This document shows, one piece after another, positions 13,912 through 21,291 of a DNA stretch of 64,000 bases. The position numbers and the translations under genes were made by a program. Origin of the DNA: DASUPK01 sp963800285 (GTDB lineage Bacteria; Actinomycetota; Thermoleophilia; Solirubrobacterales; 70-9); assembly GCA_963800285.1 (NCBI GenBank), contig CAWDAL010000030.1, positions 124,001 through 188,000 on the forward strand, written 5' to 3'. A model generated the notes under the pieces. That model was not told where the DNA came from. It saw only the letters and a list, made by a program, of their open reading frames with translations, and did not search any database. How positions within the stretch are numbered: position 1 is the stretch's first letter; each line of letters starts with the position of its first letter.

Positions 13912-15287
13912 GAGGCCACCCCGAGCGCGAAGCTGCGCTGCCGGAAGGCGACCCGGCCGGCGGCGACCGTCATCAGGACCCGGCCGGTCAGCTCGCGGCC
14001 GCCGAAGCAGTTGTTGTAGGAGCGGCTCTCGTAGCCCTCCTCGCCCACCGTCCAGGTGAGCTCCGGGTCGATCAGCGCGACGTTCGCGATCGCGCCCGGC
14101 TCCAGGCGAGGCGCCTCGATCCCGAAGGGCTCGCCGCCGCAGGTCATCCGCTCGACGAGAAGCTCGAGCGGCAGGGTCCCCGGCAGCACCAGGTCGGTGT
14201 AGAGCGCAGCGAATGCCGTCTCCAGGCCGGTTACCCCCATCGCCGCCTCCTCGAAGGGGACCTCCTTCTCCTCGGCCGCGTGAGGGGCGTGGTCAGTCGC
14301 GACGCAGTCGATCGTTCCGTCGCGGAGCCCTTCGATCAGCGCCTGGCGGTCGTCCTCGGTGCGCAGCGGCGGATTCATCTTGAAGCGGGCATCGAGGCTG
14401 CGAACAGCCTCGTCGGTCAGGGTGAGGTGATGCGGGCTTGCCTCGCAGGTGACCTGGACCCCGCCCGACTTGGCGCGGGCGATCTCCTCCACCGAGGCCC
14501 GCGCGGAGAGATGCTGGACGTGGATCCGCGCCCCTTCATATAGGGCGAGCGAGCAGTTGCGGGCGATCGTGGTCGACTCCGAGACCGCCGGCACGCCCTC
14601 CATGCCGAGCGCGGCGGAGACCTCGCCCTCGTTCATCACGCCGCCGCCGGAGAGATCCGGATCCTCCTCGTGGAGGGCGATCACACCGCCGGCGAGGCGC
14701 TGGTACTGGAGCGCGCGTCGCAACACCCGGGCGTTGGCGATCGGCAGGCCATCGTCGGAGAACCCGATCGCGCCGGCCTCGGCGAGCTCGGCCATCTCGG
14801 TGAGCTCCTGGCCCCCCATCCCGCGGGTGACGTTGGCGACGAAGCCGATCGGGATCGAGGCCTCGTGCTCCGCACGCTCGCGGACTGAGCCGAGCACGGC
14901 CGCGGAGTCGATCGGAGGCGCGGTGTTGGCCATCGCGATCACCGCGCAGTAGCCGCCGGCCGCGGCCGAGCGGGTGCCGGTCTCCAGGTCCTCCTTGTGC
15001 TCCTGGCCCGGGACGCGGAAGTGAACGTGCGGGTCGACGAAGGCGGGCAGCGCGAGCAGGCCATCGCCGTCGACCACCTCGGCGCCCTCGACCTCGGCGG
15101 CGCTCCCGGCATCCGCGATCTCCGCGATCTCGCCGCCGCGGACGATCAGGTCCCGAGCTCCGTCGAGTCCCGTTCTCGGATCGAGGAGACGCGCGCCCTT
15201 GATCACCAGGTTCGCGCCCGGTCCCGGCCGCGAGATCAGCTTGGGCGCCTCGGCGCCTCCATCGGATCCGTTGTCCGTGACGTTCAC
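13908..15287 (-). CDS. pyrC: Dihydroorotase, class I
   Basis: Cyclises carbamoyl aspartate to dihydroorotate. 459 residues, amidohydrolase fold. The metal-binding His pair is in PAFVDPHVHFRVPGQEH and the substrate segment in NTAPPIDS. Later metal ligands are in IHVQHLSARASVEEI and EASPHHLTLTDEAV, and the catalytic Asp is in CVATDHAPHAAEEK. The start overlaps the pyrB stop by four bases, and its own stop overlaps the isochorismatase-type gene. Confidence 0.96.
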   Translation of the reverse strand: MNVTDNGSDGGAEAPKLISRPGPGANLVIKGARLLDPRTGLDGARDLIVRGGEIAEIADAGSAAEVEGAEVVDGDGLLALPAFVDPHVHFRVPGQEHKEDLETGTRSAAAGGYCAVIAMANTAPPIDSAAVLGSVRERAEHEASIPIGFVANVTRGMGGQELTEMAELAEAGAIGFSDDGLPIANARVLRRALQYQRLAGGVIALHEEDPDLSGGGVMNEGEVSAALGMEGVPAVSESTTIARNCSLALYEGARIHVQHLSARASVEEIARAKSGGVQVTCEASPHHLTLTDEAVRSLDARFKMNPPLRTEDDRQALIEGLRDGTIDCVATDHAPHAAEEKEVPFEEAAMGVTGLETAFAALYTDLVLPGTLPLELLVERMTCGGEPFGIEAPRLEPGAIANVALIDPELTWTVGEEGYESRSYNNCFGGRELTGRVLMTVAAGRVAFRQRSFALGVAS

Positions 15288-16243
15288 GCGGGCTGTCCGA
15301 TCGTCGGCGTGTCGGCCGGGGCCGGACCGCGGTCGGGCCTGGCCCGGTCGCTGCCCGCGAGCAGCTCGTAGAGGATCGCCATGCGGACCACCAGGCCGCT
15401 CTCGACCTGGGCGGTGATCAGCGATTGCGGCGAGTCGATCACCTCGGGCGAGAGCTCCACGCCGCGGTTGACCGGGCCGGGGTGCATGAGCAGCTGGCGC
15501 GGGCCGAGTCGCCGCGAATCGATCTGGTAGCGGCTCGCGTACTCGCGCAGGGAAGGGACGAAGCTCTCGCTCATCCGCTCGCGCTGCATCCGCAGCGCGT
15601 AGACGACGTCCGCCTCACCGAGGCCGGCCAGGTCGTATGAGACCTCGCAGCCGAGCGCCTCGATGCCGCGGGGGATCAGGGTCGGCGGCCCGCAGAGGGT
15701 GACCTCCGCCCCCATCTTCTGGAAGGCGATCAGACAGGAGCGCGCCACGCGGCTGTGCAGGACGTCGCCGACGATCCAGATGTTGGCCCCCTCGAGCGAG
15801 TCGAGCCGCCGGCGCAGCGTGAAGACGTCGAGCAGCGCTTGGGTCGGGTGCTCGTGCTTGCCGTCGCCGGCGTTGATCACCGAGGCCTCGGTCCAGCGCG
15901 CGACGAGCCCCGCCGCGCCCGCGTGCGGGGAGCGGATCACGATCGCCGCGGGGTCGTAGGCGGACAGGGTCGCGACCGTGTCCTTCAGCGATTCGCCCTT
16001 GTCGACCGAGGAGCCGGCCGACTTGACGCTGACGACGTCGGCGGAGAGGCGCTTGGCGGCGAGCTCGAAGGAGGAAAGGGTGCGGGTGCTGGCCTCGTAG
16101 AAGAGGTTCACGATGGTGCGGCCTCGCAGGGTCGGCACCTTCTTGATGTCGCGGCGCCCCACCTCCGCGAAGCTCTGGGCGCGGTCGAGGATGCGATCCA
16201 TCTCTCCCCGCGAGAGCTGATCCACTCCAAGCAGGTGCTTCAT
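15284..16243 (-). CDS. pyrB: Aspartate carbamoyltransferase catalytic subunit
   Basis: Condenses carbamoyl phosphate with aspartate. 319 residues. The carbamoyl phosphate loop is FYEASTRTLSSFE (STRT motif), the substrate segment is NAGDGKHEHPTQALLDVF, and the C-terminal aspartate-binding region is LLMHPGPVNRGVELS. There is no pyrI regulatory subunit gene, consistent with control by PyrR rather than allostery through PyrI. It overlaps pyrR and pyrC by four bases each. Confidence 0.97.
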   Translation of the reverse strand: MKHLLGVDQLSRGEMDRILDRAQSFAEVGRRDIKKVPTLRGRTIVNLFYEASTRTLSSFELAAKRLSADVVSVKSAGSSVDKGESLKDTVATLSAYDPAAIVIRSPHAGAAGLVARWTEASVINAGDGKHEHPTQALLDVFTLRRRLDSLEGANIWIVGDVLHSRVARSCLIAFQKMGAEVTLCGPPTLIPRGIEALGCEVSYDLAGLGEADVVYALRMQRERMSESFVPSLREYASRYQIDSRRLGPRQLLMHPGPVNRGVELSPEVIDSPQSLITAQVESGLVVRMAILYELLAGSDRARPDRGPAPADTPTIGQPA

Positions 16244-16809
16244 GACTTCTCCTTCGCGGTTGACGCCTGTGCGGGCGTGATCGCCACCTCGTCGGTGCCG
16301 TCGGTCTCCTCGAGCCGGACGTTCACCCGCTCGCCGGGCGCCGTCGGCAGGTTCTTGCCGACGTAGTCGGGGCGAATCGGGAGCTCGCGGTGGCCGCGAT
16401 CGGCCAGCACCGCGAGCTGGACCCGCGCCGGGCGGCCGTAGTCGAAGAGCGCGTCGATTGCGGCGCGCACCGTGCGGCCGGTGTAGAGCACGTCGTCGAC
16501 CAGGACGGTCGTGCGGCCGGCGAGATCGAAGTCGAGGTGGGAGTCGTGGACCACAGGCGCGTCCCGGGGCTCGCGGCGCTCGATGTCGTCGCGGTAGAAG
16601 GAGATGTCGAGGTCGCCGAGCGGCACCTCGACGCCGGAGAGCTCGCCCACCAGGGCGTGCAGGCGGCGGCAGATGACCGCCCCGCGCGTGTGGATGCCGA
16701 CCAGCGCCAGGCGGTCGGAGTCCTCATTCTTCTCGACGATCTCGTGGGCGATACGGACAAGCGTCCGCCGCAGATCGTCGTGATCGAGCACGACCTTCTC
16801 GTCGCTCAC
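16240..16809 (-). CDS. pyrR: Bifunctional pyr operon RNA-binding regulator / uracil phosphoribosyltransferase
   Basis: Binds pyr mRNA in response to UMP/UTP and may also salvage uracil. 189 residues from GTG at 16809 (VSDEKVVLDHDDLRRTL), preceded by GGAAGGAG. The frame is open further upstream, but those residues are non-conserved and the RBS settles the start. The PRPP-binding loop is TTVLVDDVLYTGRTVRAA, and the PyrR-type segment GIHTRGAVICRRL is present. First gene of the operon; its own leader carries a PyrR-binding-loop match. Confidence 0.95.
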   Translation of the reverse strand: MSDEKVVLDHDDLRRTLVRIAHEIVEKNEDSDRLALVGIHTRGAVICRRLHALVGELSGVEVPLGDLDISFYRDDIERREPRDAPVVHDSHLDFDLAGRTTVLVDDVLYTGRTVRAAIDALFDYGRPARVQLAVLADRGHRELPIRPDYVGKNLPTAPGERVNVRLEETDGTDEVAITPAQASTAKEKS

Positions 16810-16822
16810 TGCCTTGCTCCTT

Positions 16823-16843
16823 CCCGGCCTCACCGGACCGTGG
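16823..16843 (-). promoter_or_regulatory. PyrR-binding loop overlapping the pyrR ribosome binding site
   Basis: On the minus strand 16839-16826 reads GGTCCGGTGAGGCC. This fits the known PyrR recognition consensus ARUCCNGNGAGGYU at every position except the first and last, where an A-U pair is replaced by a compensating G-C pair. Flanking CCAC and GGG extend the stem with one bulged A, as in Bacillus binding loops. The 3' side runs directly into GGGAAGGAG, the pyrR Shine-Dalgarno. This is the layout of mycobacterial PyrR translational repression, and no terminator is visible in the leader. Confidence 0.8.
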
Positions 16844-16895
16844 TTAAAGGGGCTTGCCGCGCCAGCGTAGCAGCGGCGTGCGACGATCCCTGACC

Positions 16896-17762
16896 ATGAA
16901 CCCGCAGGTTGCGGACGCAATCGAGGAGCATCGGCGGGCCGGCCGGGAGTTCGAGGCGGGCGGCGTCCGCAGCTTCGTGAGGGAACAGGGTGACGGCGAG
17001 CCCGTCGTGCTCATGCACGGCATTCCGGTGAGCTCGTTCCTCTATCGGAAGGTCCTGCCGCTGCTTGCCGACAACGGCCTGCGGGGCGTCGCCTTCGATC
17101 TCCCCGGCCTCGGCCTCGCTGAGAAGACGGCGGGGTTCGACTACAGCTGGTCGGGGCTCGGGCGCTGGACCGGAGAGGCGATCGACTCCCTCGGCATCGA
17201 CCGCTGCCACCTCGTCCTGCACGACATCGGCGGGCCGGTCGGACTCGAGTGGGCGCTCCGGAATCGCGAGCGAGTCAGCAGCCTGACGGTGCTGGACACG
17301 ATGATCGACGTCGCGCACTTCCGCCGCGTCTGGAGCATGGATCTGGCCGCTCCGCCGCTGATCGGCCCGCTCTGGGTCGCGACGATCCGCCCGCCCGTCG
17401 CCCGCTGGCTCTTCTACATGCAGGGAATCGCCAACCGCTCGGCGACCCCCGCTCACGAGATCGACGCACACATCGCGCTGCTGCATCGCGATGGCGGCGG
17501 ACGATCCTTCCGCCGAATCGTCAGGGGCTTCGAGCTGACCGAGGAGAGGGAGAGCTTCTACCTGGGTGGCCTGCGCGAGGCGGGTTGGCCGTCGACGATC
17601 GTCTGGGGCGAGCGCGACCCGGCACTGGGCGAGGACCGCCGCCGCGCCGTCGAGGCCGCGCTCGGGACCGAAACGATCCTCCTCCCCGCGAAGCACTTCC
17701 TCCAGGAGGATCAGGCGCCGGCGGTTGCGGGGGCGATCGCCGCTCTGGCGGCGTCGGCCTAG
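16896..17762 (+). CDS. Alpha/beta hydrolase, haloalkane dehalogenase/epoxide hydrolase-like
   Basis: A 288-residue alpha/beta-hydrolase. The oxyanion region is VVLMHGIPVSSFLYR. The nucleophile elbow is LVLHDIGGPVGLEWA, in which the nucleophile is Asp rather than Ser, pointing to haloalkane dehalogenase or epoxide-hydrolase chemistry instead of an esterase. The later acid and His are in IVWGERDPALG and LLPAKHFLQEDQAP. Transcribed divergently from pyrR; its stop overlaps the convergent RNase Z gene by four bases. The substrate cannot be read from sequence. Confidence 0.85.
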   Translation: MNPQVADAIEEHRRAGREFEAGGVRSFVREQGDGEPVVLMHGIPVSSFLYRKVLPLLADNGLRGVAFDLPGLGLAEKTAGFDYSWSGLGRWTGEAIDSLGIDRCHLVLHDIGGPVGLEWALRNRERVSSLTVLDTMIDVAHFRRVWSMDLAAPPLIGPLWVATIRPPVARWLFYMQGIANRSATPAHEIDAHIALLHRDGGGRSFRRIVRGFELTEERESFYLGGLREAGWPSTIVWGERDPALGEDRRRAVEAALGTETILLPAKHFLQEDQAPAVAGAIAALAASA

Positions 17763-18742
17763 TCGCCGGCGGGCGCAGGCTCGGCCAGCGGCTCCGGGCG
17801 CTGCTTCGCGCCCTCCTGGACCAGCTCGGGATCGCCCCGCTCAGGGAAGGGGATCTCGATCAGGTCGAAGTCGCGCGGCGCGAATGTGTTGGGAAAGACC
17901 TCATGCGCCTCCTTCAGCACGGCCGAGACGTTGTAGCGGGACGAGACGTGGACGATCGCCAGCATGTGGACCTCAGCGTCGGCCGCGAGCTGCGCGGCTT
18001 CTCGCGCCGTCGAGTGACCCGTGTCGGCGGCCCGCGCGGATTCCTCGAGAGCGAAGGTCCCGTCGTGGATCAGCAGCTGGGCCGCGTGGGCCGCGATCCG
18101 GGTCATCTCGCAAGGGGCGGTGTCCCCCGTGATCACGACCTTCCGGCCCGGTCGAGCCTCGCCGAGCACCTGGTCGGGCCGCACCTCCGAGCCGTCCAGT
18201 GCGACCGTCTCGCCGCGCTGCAGCCGGCCAAAGTCGCGCTCATCGGTGATCCCGAGGCCGCGCGCCGACTCGACGTCGAAGCGCCCCGGCCGCTCCGGTT
18301 CGACGTACGCGTAGCCGAGTGCCCTCATCCGGTGCTCGACGGGGAACGCCCGCATCTCGAAACCATCGTGCTCGATCCCCTCCCCAGGCTCGAGTTCGAC
18401 CAGCTCCACCTCGTAGCGGAGCCGGCCGAAGATGCGGCGCAGCGCCTCGAACAGGTCGTGGAGACCGGGCGGTCCGACGATCCGCAGCGGCGCCTGCCTC
18501 TCCATCAGGTCGTAGGTCTTGAGCAGCCCGGGCAGGCCGAGGTAGTGATCGGCGTGGAAGTGGGTGATGTAGATGTCGTCGACCTGGACGAGCCCGGTCG
18601 AGTTGATCATCTGCCGCTGGGCGCCCTCCCCCGCGTCGACCAGGATCCGGCTGCCGCCGGCGCGGATGAGCACGCACGCGGTCGCCCTCCGGGCTGAGGG
18701 CACGGAGCCGCCGGTGCCGAGGAAGACGACGGAGAGGTCCAT
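17759..18742 (-). CDS. rnz: Ribonuclease Z-like metallo-beta-lactamase fold nuclease
   Basis: Processes tRNA 3' ends. 327 residues. The N-terminal signature is VVFLGTGGSVPSARRATACV, the zinc motif is ITHFHADHYLGLPGLLKTY, and further ligands are in VITGDTAP and IVHVSSRYN. The exosite-type insertion expected in RNase Z occurs around residues 150-200 (DERDFGRLQRGETV). The motif is THFHADH rather than the commoner THLHGDH, so a related phosphodiesterase is possible. A tRNA-Arg gene lies about 110 bases upstream on the other strand. Confidence 0.85.
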   Translation of the reverse strand: MDLSVVFLGTGGSVPSARRATACVLIRAGGSRILVDAGEGAQRQMINSTGLVQVDDIYITHFHADHYLGLPGLLKTYDLMERQAPLRIVGPPGLHDLFEALRRIFGRLRYEVELVELEPGEGIEHDGFEMRAFPVEHRMRALGYAYVEPERPGRFDVESARGLGITDERDFGRLQRGETVALDGSEVRPDQVLGEARPGRKVVITGDTAPCEMTRIAAHAAQLLIHDGTFALEESARAADTGHSTAREAAQLAADAEVHMLAIVHVSSRYNVSAVLKEAHEVFPNTFAPRDFDLIEIPFPERGDPELVQEGAKQRPEPLAEPAPAGD

Positions 18743-18849
18743 GACGCGCCAAGCGTACGGGCGGTGGAGGGCTGGTGGTGTCCGCGAGGTTGCGGTGGCG
18801 AGCGCTACCCACTTGGCGGCCAGGGCTCGCGCTTACACTTGGCCGCCTA

Positions 18850-18923
18850 GCGCCCGTAGCTCAGCTGGATAGAGCGCCGCCCTCCGGAGGCGGAGGCCGC
18901 AGGTTCGAATCCTGCCGGGCGCG
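18850..18923 (+). tRNA. tRNA-Arg (anticodon CCG)
   Basis: A 74-base cloverleaf: acceptor arms GCGCCCG/CGGGCGC, D arm GCTC/GAGC, anticodon stem CCGCC/GGCGG with loop CTCCGGA (anticodon CCG, reading CGG), and T arm GCAGG-TTCGAAT-CCTGC. The discriminator base is G and CCA is not encoded. The gene ends one base before the stop codon of the convergent secreted-protein gene. Confidence 0.97.
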
Positions 18924-19388
18924 CTAGACGATGCAGCTGTTGCTCACGTGCAGCTCGACGCGGGTGAAGCGGTGGCGGCGCACCTTGACGCGCTGGGTTT
19001 CGCCCCGGAGACACGGCGCGATCACCGCGGGGCTCTGTGCGCTCATCGGGCAGACCGTCTGCGGCGTCGGCTCGCAGGTCGGCGGATTCGGCGGCACAGA
19101 GCTGACGTCATAGAGGCCCCGCTTCACGCGAAGCCGGAAGTGGCCGTCGCTGACCGCCTGGCTGGCGACCACGACGCCATCGCCATCGCGGGCCACAGTC
19201 ACCGTGACGGAGCCTGTGTAGAGGGGCTGCGGCCGAGGCGACACGGCGCAGGCCCCCGGGCAGGTCGCGTTGAGGACAACGCCCTTCACCCCGGCGGGCT
19301 TGTGGTTGTGGCGCTTCTTCGCGTGGGCGGGCGCGGCGAAGAGGGCAATCGCGCCGAGCAGCGCCAGCGCTGTCAGAAGCTTTCGCAC
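18924..19388 (-). CDS. Secreted protein, unknown function
   Basis: 154 residues. Residues 1-23 form a clean signal peptide (MRKLLTALALLGAIALFAAP then AHA-K, a type I cleavage site). The mature part has six cysteines (NATCPGACAV, PPTCEPTPQTVC, APCLRGE, SNSC) and a beta-rich centre (GSVTVTVARDGDG, SDGHFRLRVKRGLYDV) resembling carboxypeptidase-regulatory/transthyretin-like domains. I do not recognise a family. Likely extracellular, disulfide-bonded. Its stop codon abuts the tRNA-Arg gene on the opposite strand. Confidence 0.75.
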   Translation of the reverse strand: MRKLLTALALLGAIALFAAPAHAKKRHNHKPAGVKGVVLNATCPGACAVSPRPQPLYTGSVTVTVARDGDGVVVASQAVSDGHFRLRVKRGLYDVSSVPPNPPTCEPTPQTVCPMSAQSPAVIAPCLRGETQRVKVRRHRFTRVELHVSNSCIV

Positions 19389-19431
19389 GGGCCCGGCCTA
19401 CCCGGGCGCGTTAGGCCCGAATCCCGCGATC

Positions 19432-19704
19432 TCAGCCGCCGGCGACGGCCGGCAGGATCGTCACCTCGTCGCCGTCGTTCACTGCAGTGTCGAGGCCGTC
19501 CTGGAAACGGATGTCCTCACCGGACACGTAGACGTTGACGAAGCGGCGCAGGTCCCCGTCCTGGGTGATGCGCTCGCGAAGGCCGTCGTGCTGGTCGAAG
19601 ACCGCGTCGAGCGCCTCGCCGACAGTCGAGCCCTCCACCTCGATCTCGCCGTCGCCGCCGGTCGCGGCACGGAGCTGAGCCGGGATCTTCACGGTGACGC
19701 TCAT
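19432..19704 (-). CDS. MoaD/ThiS-family ubiquitin-like sulfur carrier
   Basis: A 90-residue beta-grasp protein: MSVTVKIPAQLRAATGG at the N-terminus, VNVYVSGEDIRFQDGLDT in the middle, and C-terminal NDGDEVTILPAVAGG ending in the Gly-Gly needed for adenylation and thiocarboxylate formation. It lies 40 bases downstream of thrC under the same SAM riboswitch, and no molybdopterin or thiamine genes are nearby. This points to a sulfur-donor role in amino acid synthesis, like CysO (cysteine) or HcyS (homocysteine). No E1-like activating enzyme gene is visible in the window. Confidence 0.88.
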   Translation of the reverse strand: MSVTVKIPAQLRAATGGDGEIEVEGSTVGEALDAVFDQHDGLRERITQDGDLRRFVNVYVSGEDIRFQDGLDTAVNDGDEVTILPAVAGG

Positions 19705-19744
19705 CGGCCGGGGATCTTAGTCATCGCTCGATCTCGGCCGCTCT

Positions 19745-20980
19745 CTAGGCCGAGGCCCCCACTCCCTCGAACTCCGCCTCGAAGGCATCGAGGGTGGGCT
19801 CGATCTCGTGCATCCGGAAGGACTCGCGCGCGGCGTCGAGGGTCTTCAGGCCCTCGCCGGTGATGTAGGCGACCACGCGCTCGTCGGATCCGATCTTCCC
19901 GGACTCGGCGAGCTTGGCGAGGACGCCGACCGTCACGCCGCCGGCCGTCTCGGTGAAGACACCGGTGGTCTCCGCGAGCAGCTTGATCCCCGCGCGGATC
20001 TCGTCGTCGTTCACCGACTCGATTTGGCCGCCGGTCTTCCTCGCGAGCTCGAGCGCGTACGGGCCGTCCGCCGGATCGCCGATGGCGAGGCTCTTGGCGA
20101 TCGTGTCCGGCCGCCGCTCGGGCTTGCAGACGTCCCAGCCCTCGGAGAAGGCGGTCGCCACGGGCGAGCAGCCCTCGGGCTGGGCCCCGCAGAAGGTCGG
20201 AAGCTCACCCTCGACCAGCCCGACATCGAGCCACTCGCGAATGCCCTTGGCGATCTTCGTGAACATCGAGCCCGAGGCGATCGGGCCGACGATGCGGTCG
20301 GGCAGGCTCCAGCCGAGCTGCTCGATCGTCTCGAAGGCGAGCGTCTTGGAACCCTCTGAGTAGTACGGTCGGAGGTTGACGTTGACGAAGGCCCAGGGAT
20401 GCATCTGGCTGAGCTCGGTGCAGAGCCGGTTGACGTCGTCGTAGGTGCCGCGGATGCCGACCAGGTTGGTCCCGTAGATGCCGGTCGCGAGCAGCTTCTG
20501 CTCCTCGAGGTCGGCGGGGACGAAGACGTAGGAATCGAGCCCGGCGGCGGCGGCGTGGGCCGCGACCGCGTTGGCGAGGTTCCCGGTCGATGCGCAGGCG
20601 ACGGTCTCGAAGCCGAGCTCCTTTGCCTTGGCGACCGCCACTGCGACCACGCGGTCCTTGAAGGAGTGGGTGGGATTGGCGGCGTCGTTCTTGATCCAGA
20701 GCTCGCCGAGCCCGAGTCGCTCGGCGAGGCGGTCTGCGCGGATCAGCGGGGTCAGGCCGGGCTCCAGCGGGTCGGCCGGGCGCCCCGCGAAGGGAAGGAA
20801 GTCCGAATAGCGCCAGATGCCGCGCGATCCCGCCTGGATCTTGCGCCGGGCCTCTTCGGCGTCGAGATCCGAGAAGTCGTAGGCGACCTCCAGCGGCCCG
20901 AAGCACTGCTCGCAGACGAAGCTGGCCTCGAGCGGATAGACCTCGCCGCATTCCTTGCACTTGAGAGATTCGACTGCCAT
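19745..20980 (-). CDS. thrC: Threonine synthase-family PLP enzyme under a SAM riboswitch
   Basis: 411 residues. An N-terminal zinc-ribbon-like segment (LKCKECGEVYPLEAS, FVCEQCFGPL) is followed by the fold-type II PLP domain with the Schiff-base lysine in NPTHSFKDRVV and a CASTGNLANAVAAHAAAAG phosphate loop. By homology it converts O-phosphohomoserine to threonine. The surroundings are unusual for threonine synthase: no hom or thrB, a SAM-I riboswitch in front, and a sulfur-carrier gene behind. A beta/gamma-replacement of O-phosphohomoserine by protein thiocarboxylate, giving homocysteine, is a plausible alternative. The family call is sure; the physiological reaction is open. Confidence 0.9.
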   Translation of the reverse strand: MAVESLKCKECGEVYPLEASFVCEQCFGPLEVAYDFSDLDAEEARRKIQAGSRGIWRYSDFLPFAGRPADPLEPGLTPLIRADRLAERLGLGELWIKNDAANPTHSFKDRVVAVAVAKAKELGFETVACASTGNLANAVAAHAAAAGLDSYVFVPADLEEQKLLATGIYGTNLVGIRGTYDDVNRLCTELSQMHPWAFVNVNLRPYYSEGSKTLAFETIEQLGWSLPDRIVGPIASGSMFTKIAKGIREWLDVGLVEGELPTFCGAQPEGCSPVATAFSEGWDVCKPERRPDTIAKSLAIGDPADGPYALELARKTGGQIESVNDDEIRAGIKLLAETTGVFTETAGGVTVGVLAKLAESGKIGSDERVVAYITGEGLKTLDAARESFRMHEIEPTLDAFEAEFEGVGASA

Positions 20981-20994
20981 CGGGCTCCTCTACG

Positions 20995-21031
20995 AAAAAA
21001 ACCTCCGCCGGGCTCGATGTGGGCGGAGGTT
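20995..21031 (-). terminator. Riboswitch-controlled intrinsic terminator before thrC
   Basis: On the minus strand ACCTCCGCC pairs with GGCGGAGGT, followed by seven T and then the thrC start about 14 bases later. The loop contains CCCACATC (21016-21023), exactly complementary to the 3' strand of the SAM aptamer P1 helix (GATGTGGG, 21047-21054). Antiterminator and P1 therefore compete for the same strand: SAM bound gives P1 and termination. Confidence 0.88.
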
Positions 21032-21046
21032 CCTGAGGAATCTCTT

Positions 21047-21165
21047 CCCACATCTTCCAGGCTCTCTGACTTCACCTGCTGGAGTTGGCACCTTCCTCGG
21101 ACCTAGATCCGAGGGGGTTGCCGGGGTTTCGTCGGGCCAGTCCCTCCACCCCTCTTGATGTGGTG
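21047..21165 (-). ncRNA. SAM-I (S-box) riboswitch aptamer
   Basis: The minus strand shows the S-box landmarks in order: P1 5' strand CCACATC, AAGAGGGGTGGAGGGA, CTGGCCCGACGAAACC, CGGCAACC, a P3 hairpin around CCTCGGATCTAGGTCCGAGG, GGTGCCAACTCCAGCAG, and the P4/P1 3' part ending GATGTGGG. The conserved GAGGGA, GGCAACC and GGTGCcAACTCC blocks are hallmark SAM-I residues. Combined with the downstream terminator it forms a transcriptional OFF switch for thrC and the sulfur-carrier gene. Confidence 0.95.
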
Positions 21166-21180
21166 ACTATGTGACCGAGG

Positions 21181-21186
21181 AATATA
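21181..21186 (-). promoter_or_regulatory. Putative -10 box driving the SAM riboswitch transcript
   Basis: TATATT on the minus strand, 18 bases before the aptamer's first P1 base, in an AT-richer patch of the corA-thrC divergent region. The -35 is not convincing (TGAATG-like). Confidence 0.4.
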
Positions 21187-21291
21187 GCAACGACCAGATT
21201 CCGCATTCACATGCGCAATTCCGGGTGCGGAGGTGCGTTCCTCGGACTCAGCCCCAGTACAGTGGAATGACCATGGAGATCGACGTGACGA

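Noticed and set aside
18850..18923. tRNA-Arg gene as an integration site
   Set aside because: No integrase, no duplicated tRNA 3' end and no foreign-looking DNA next to it.
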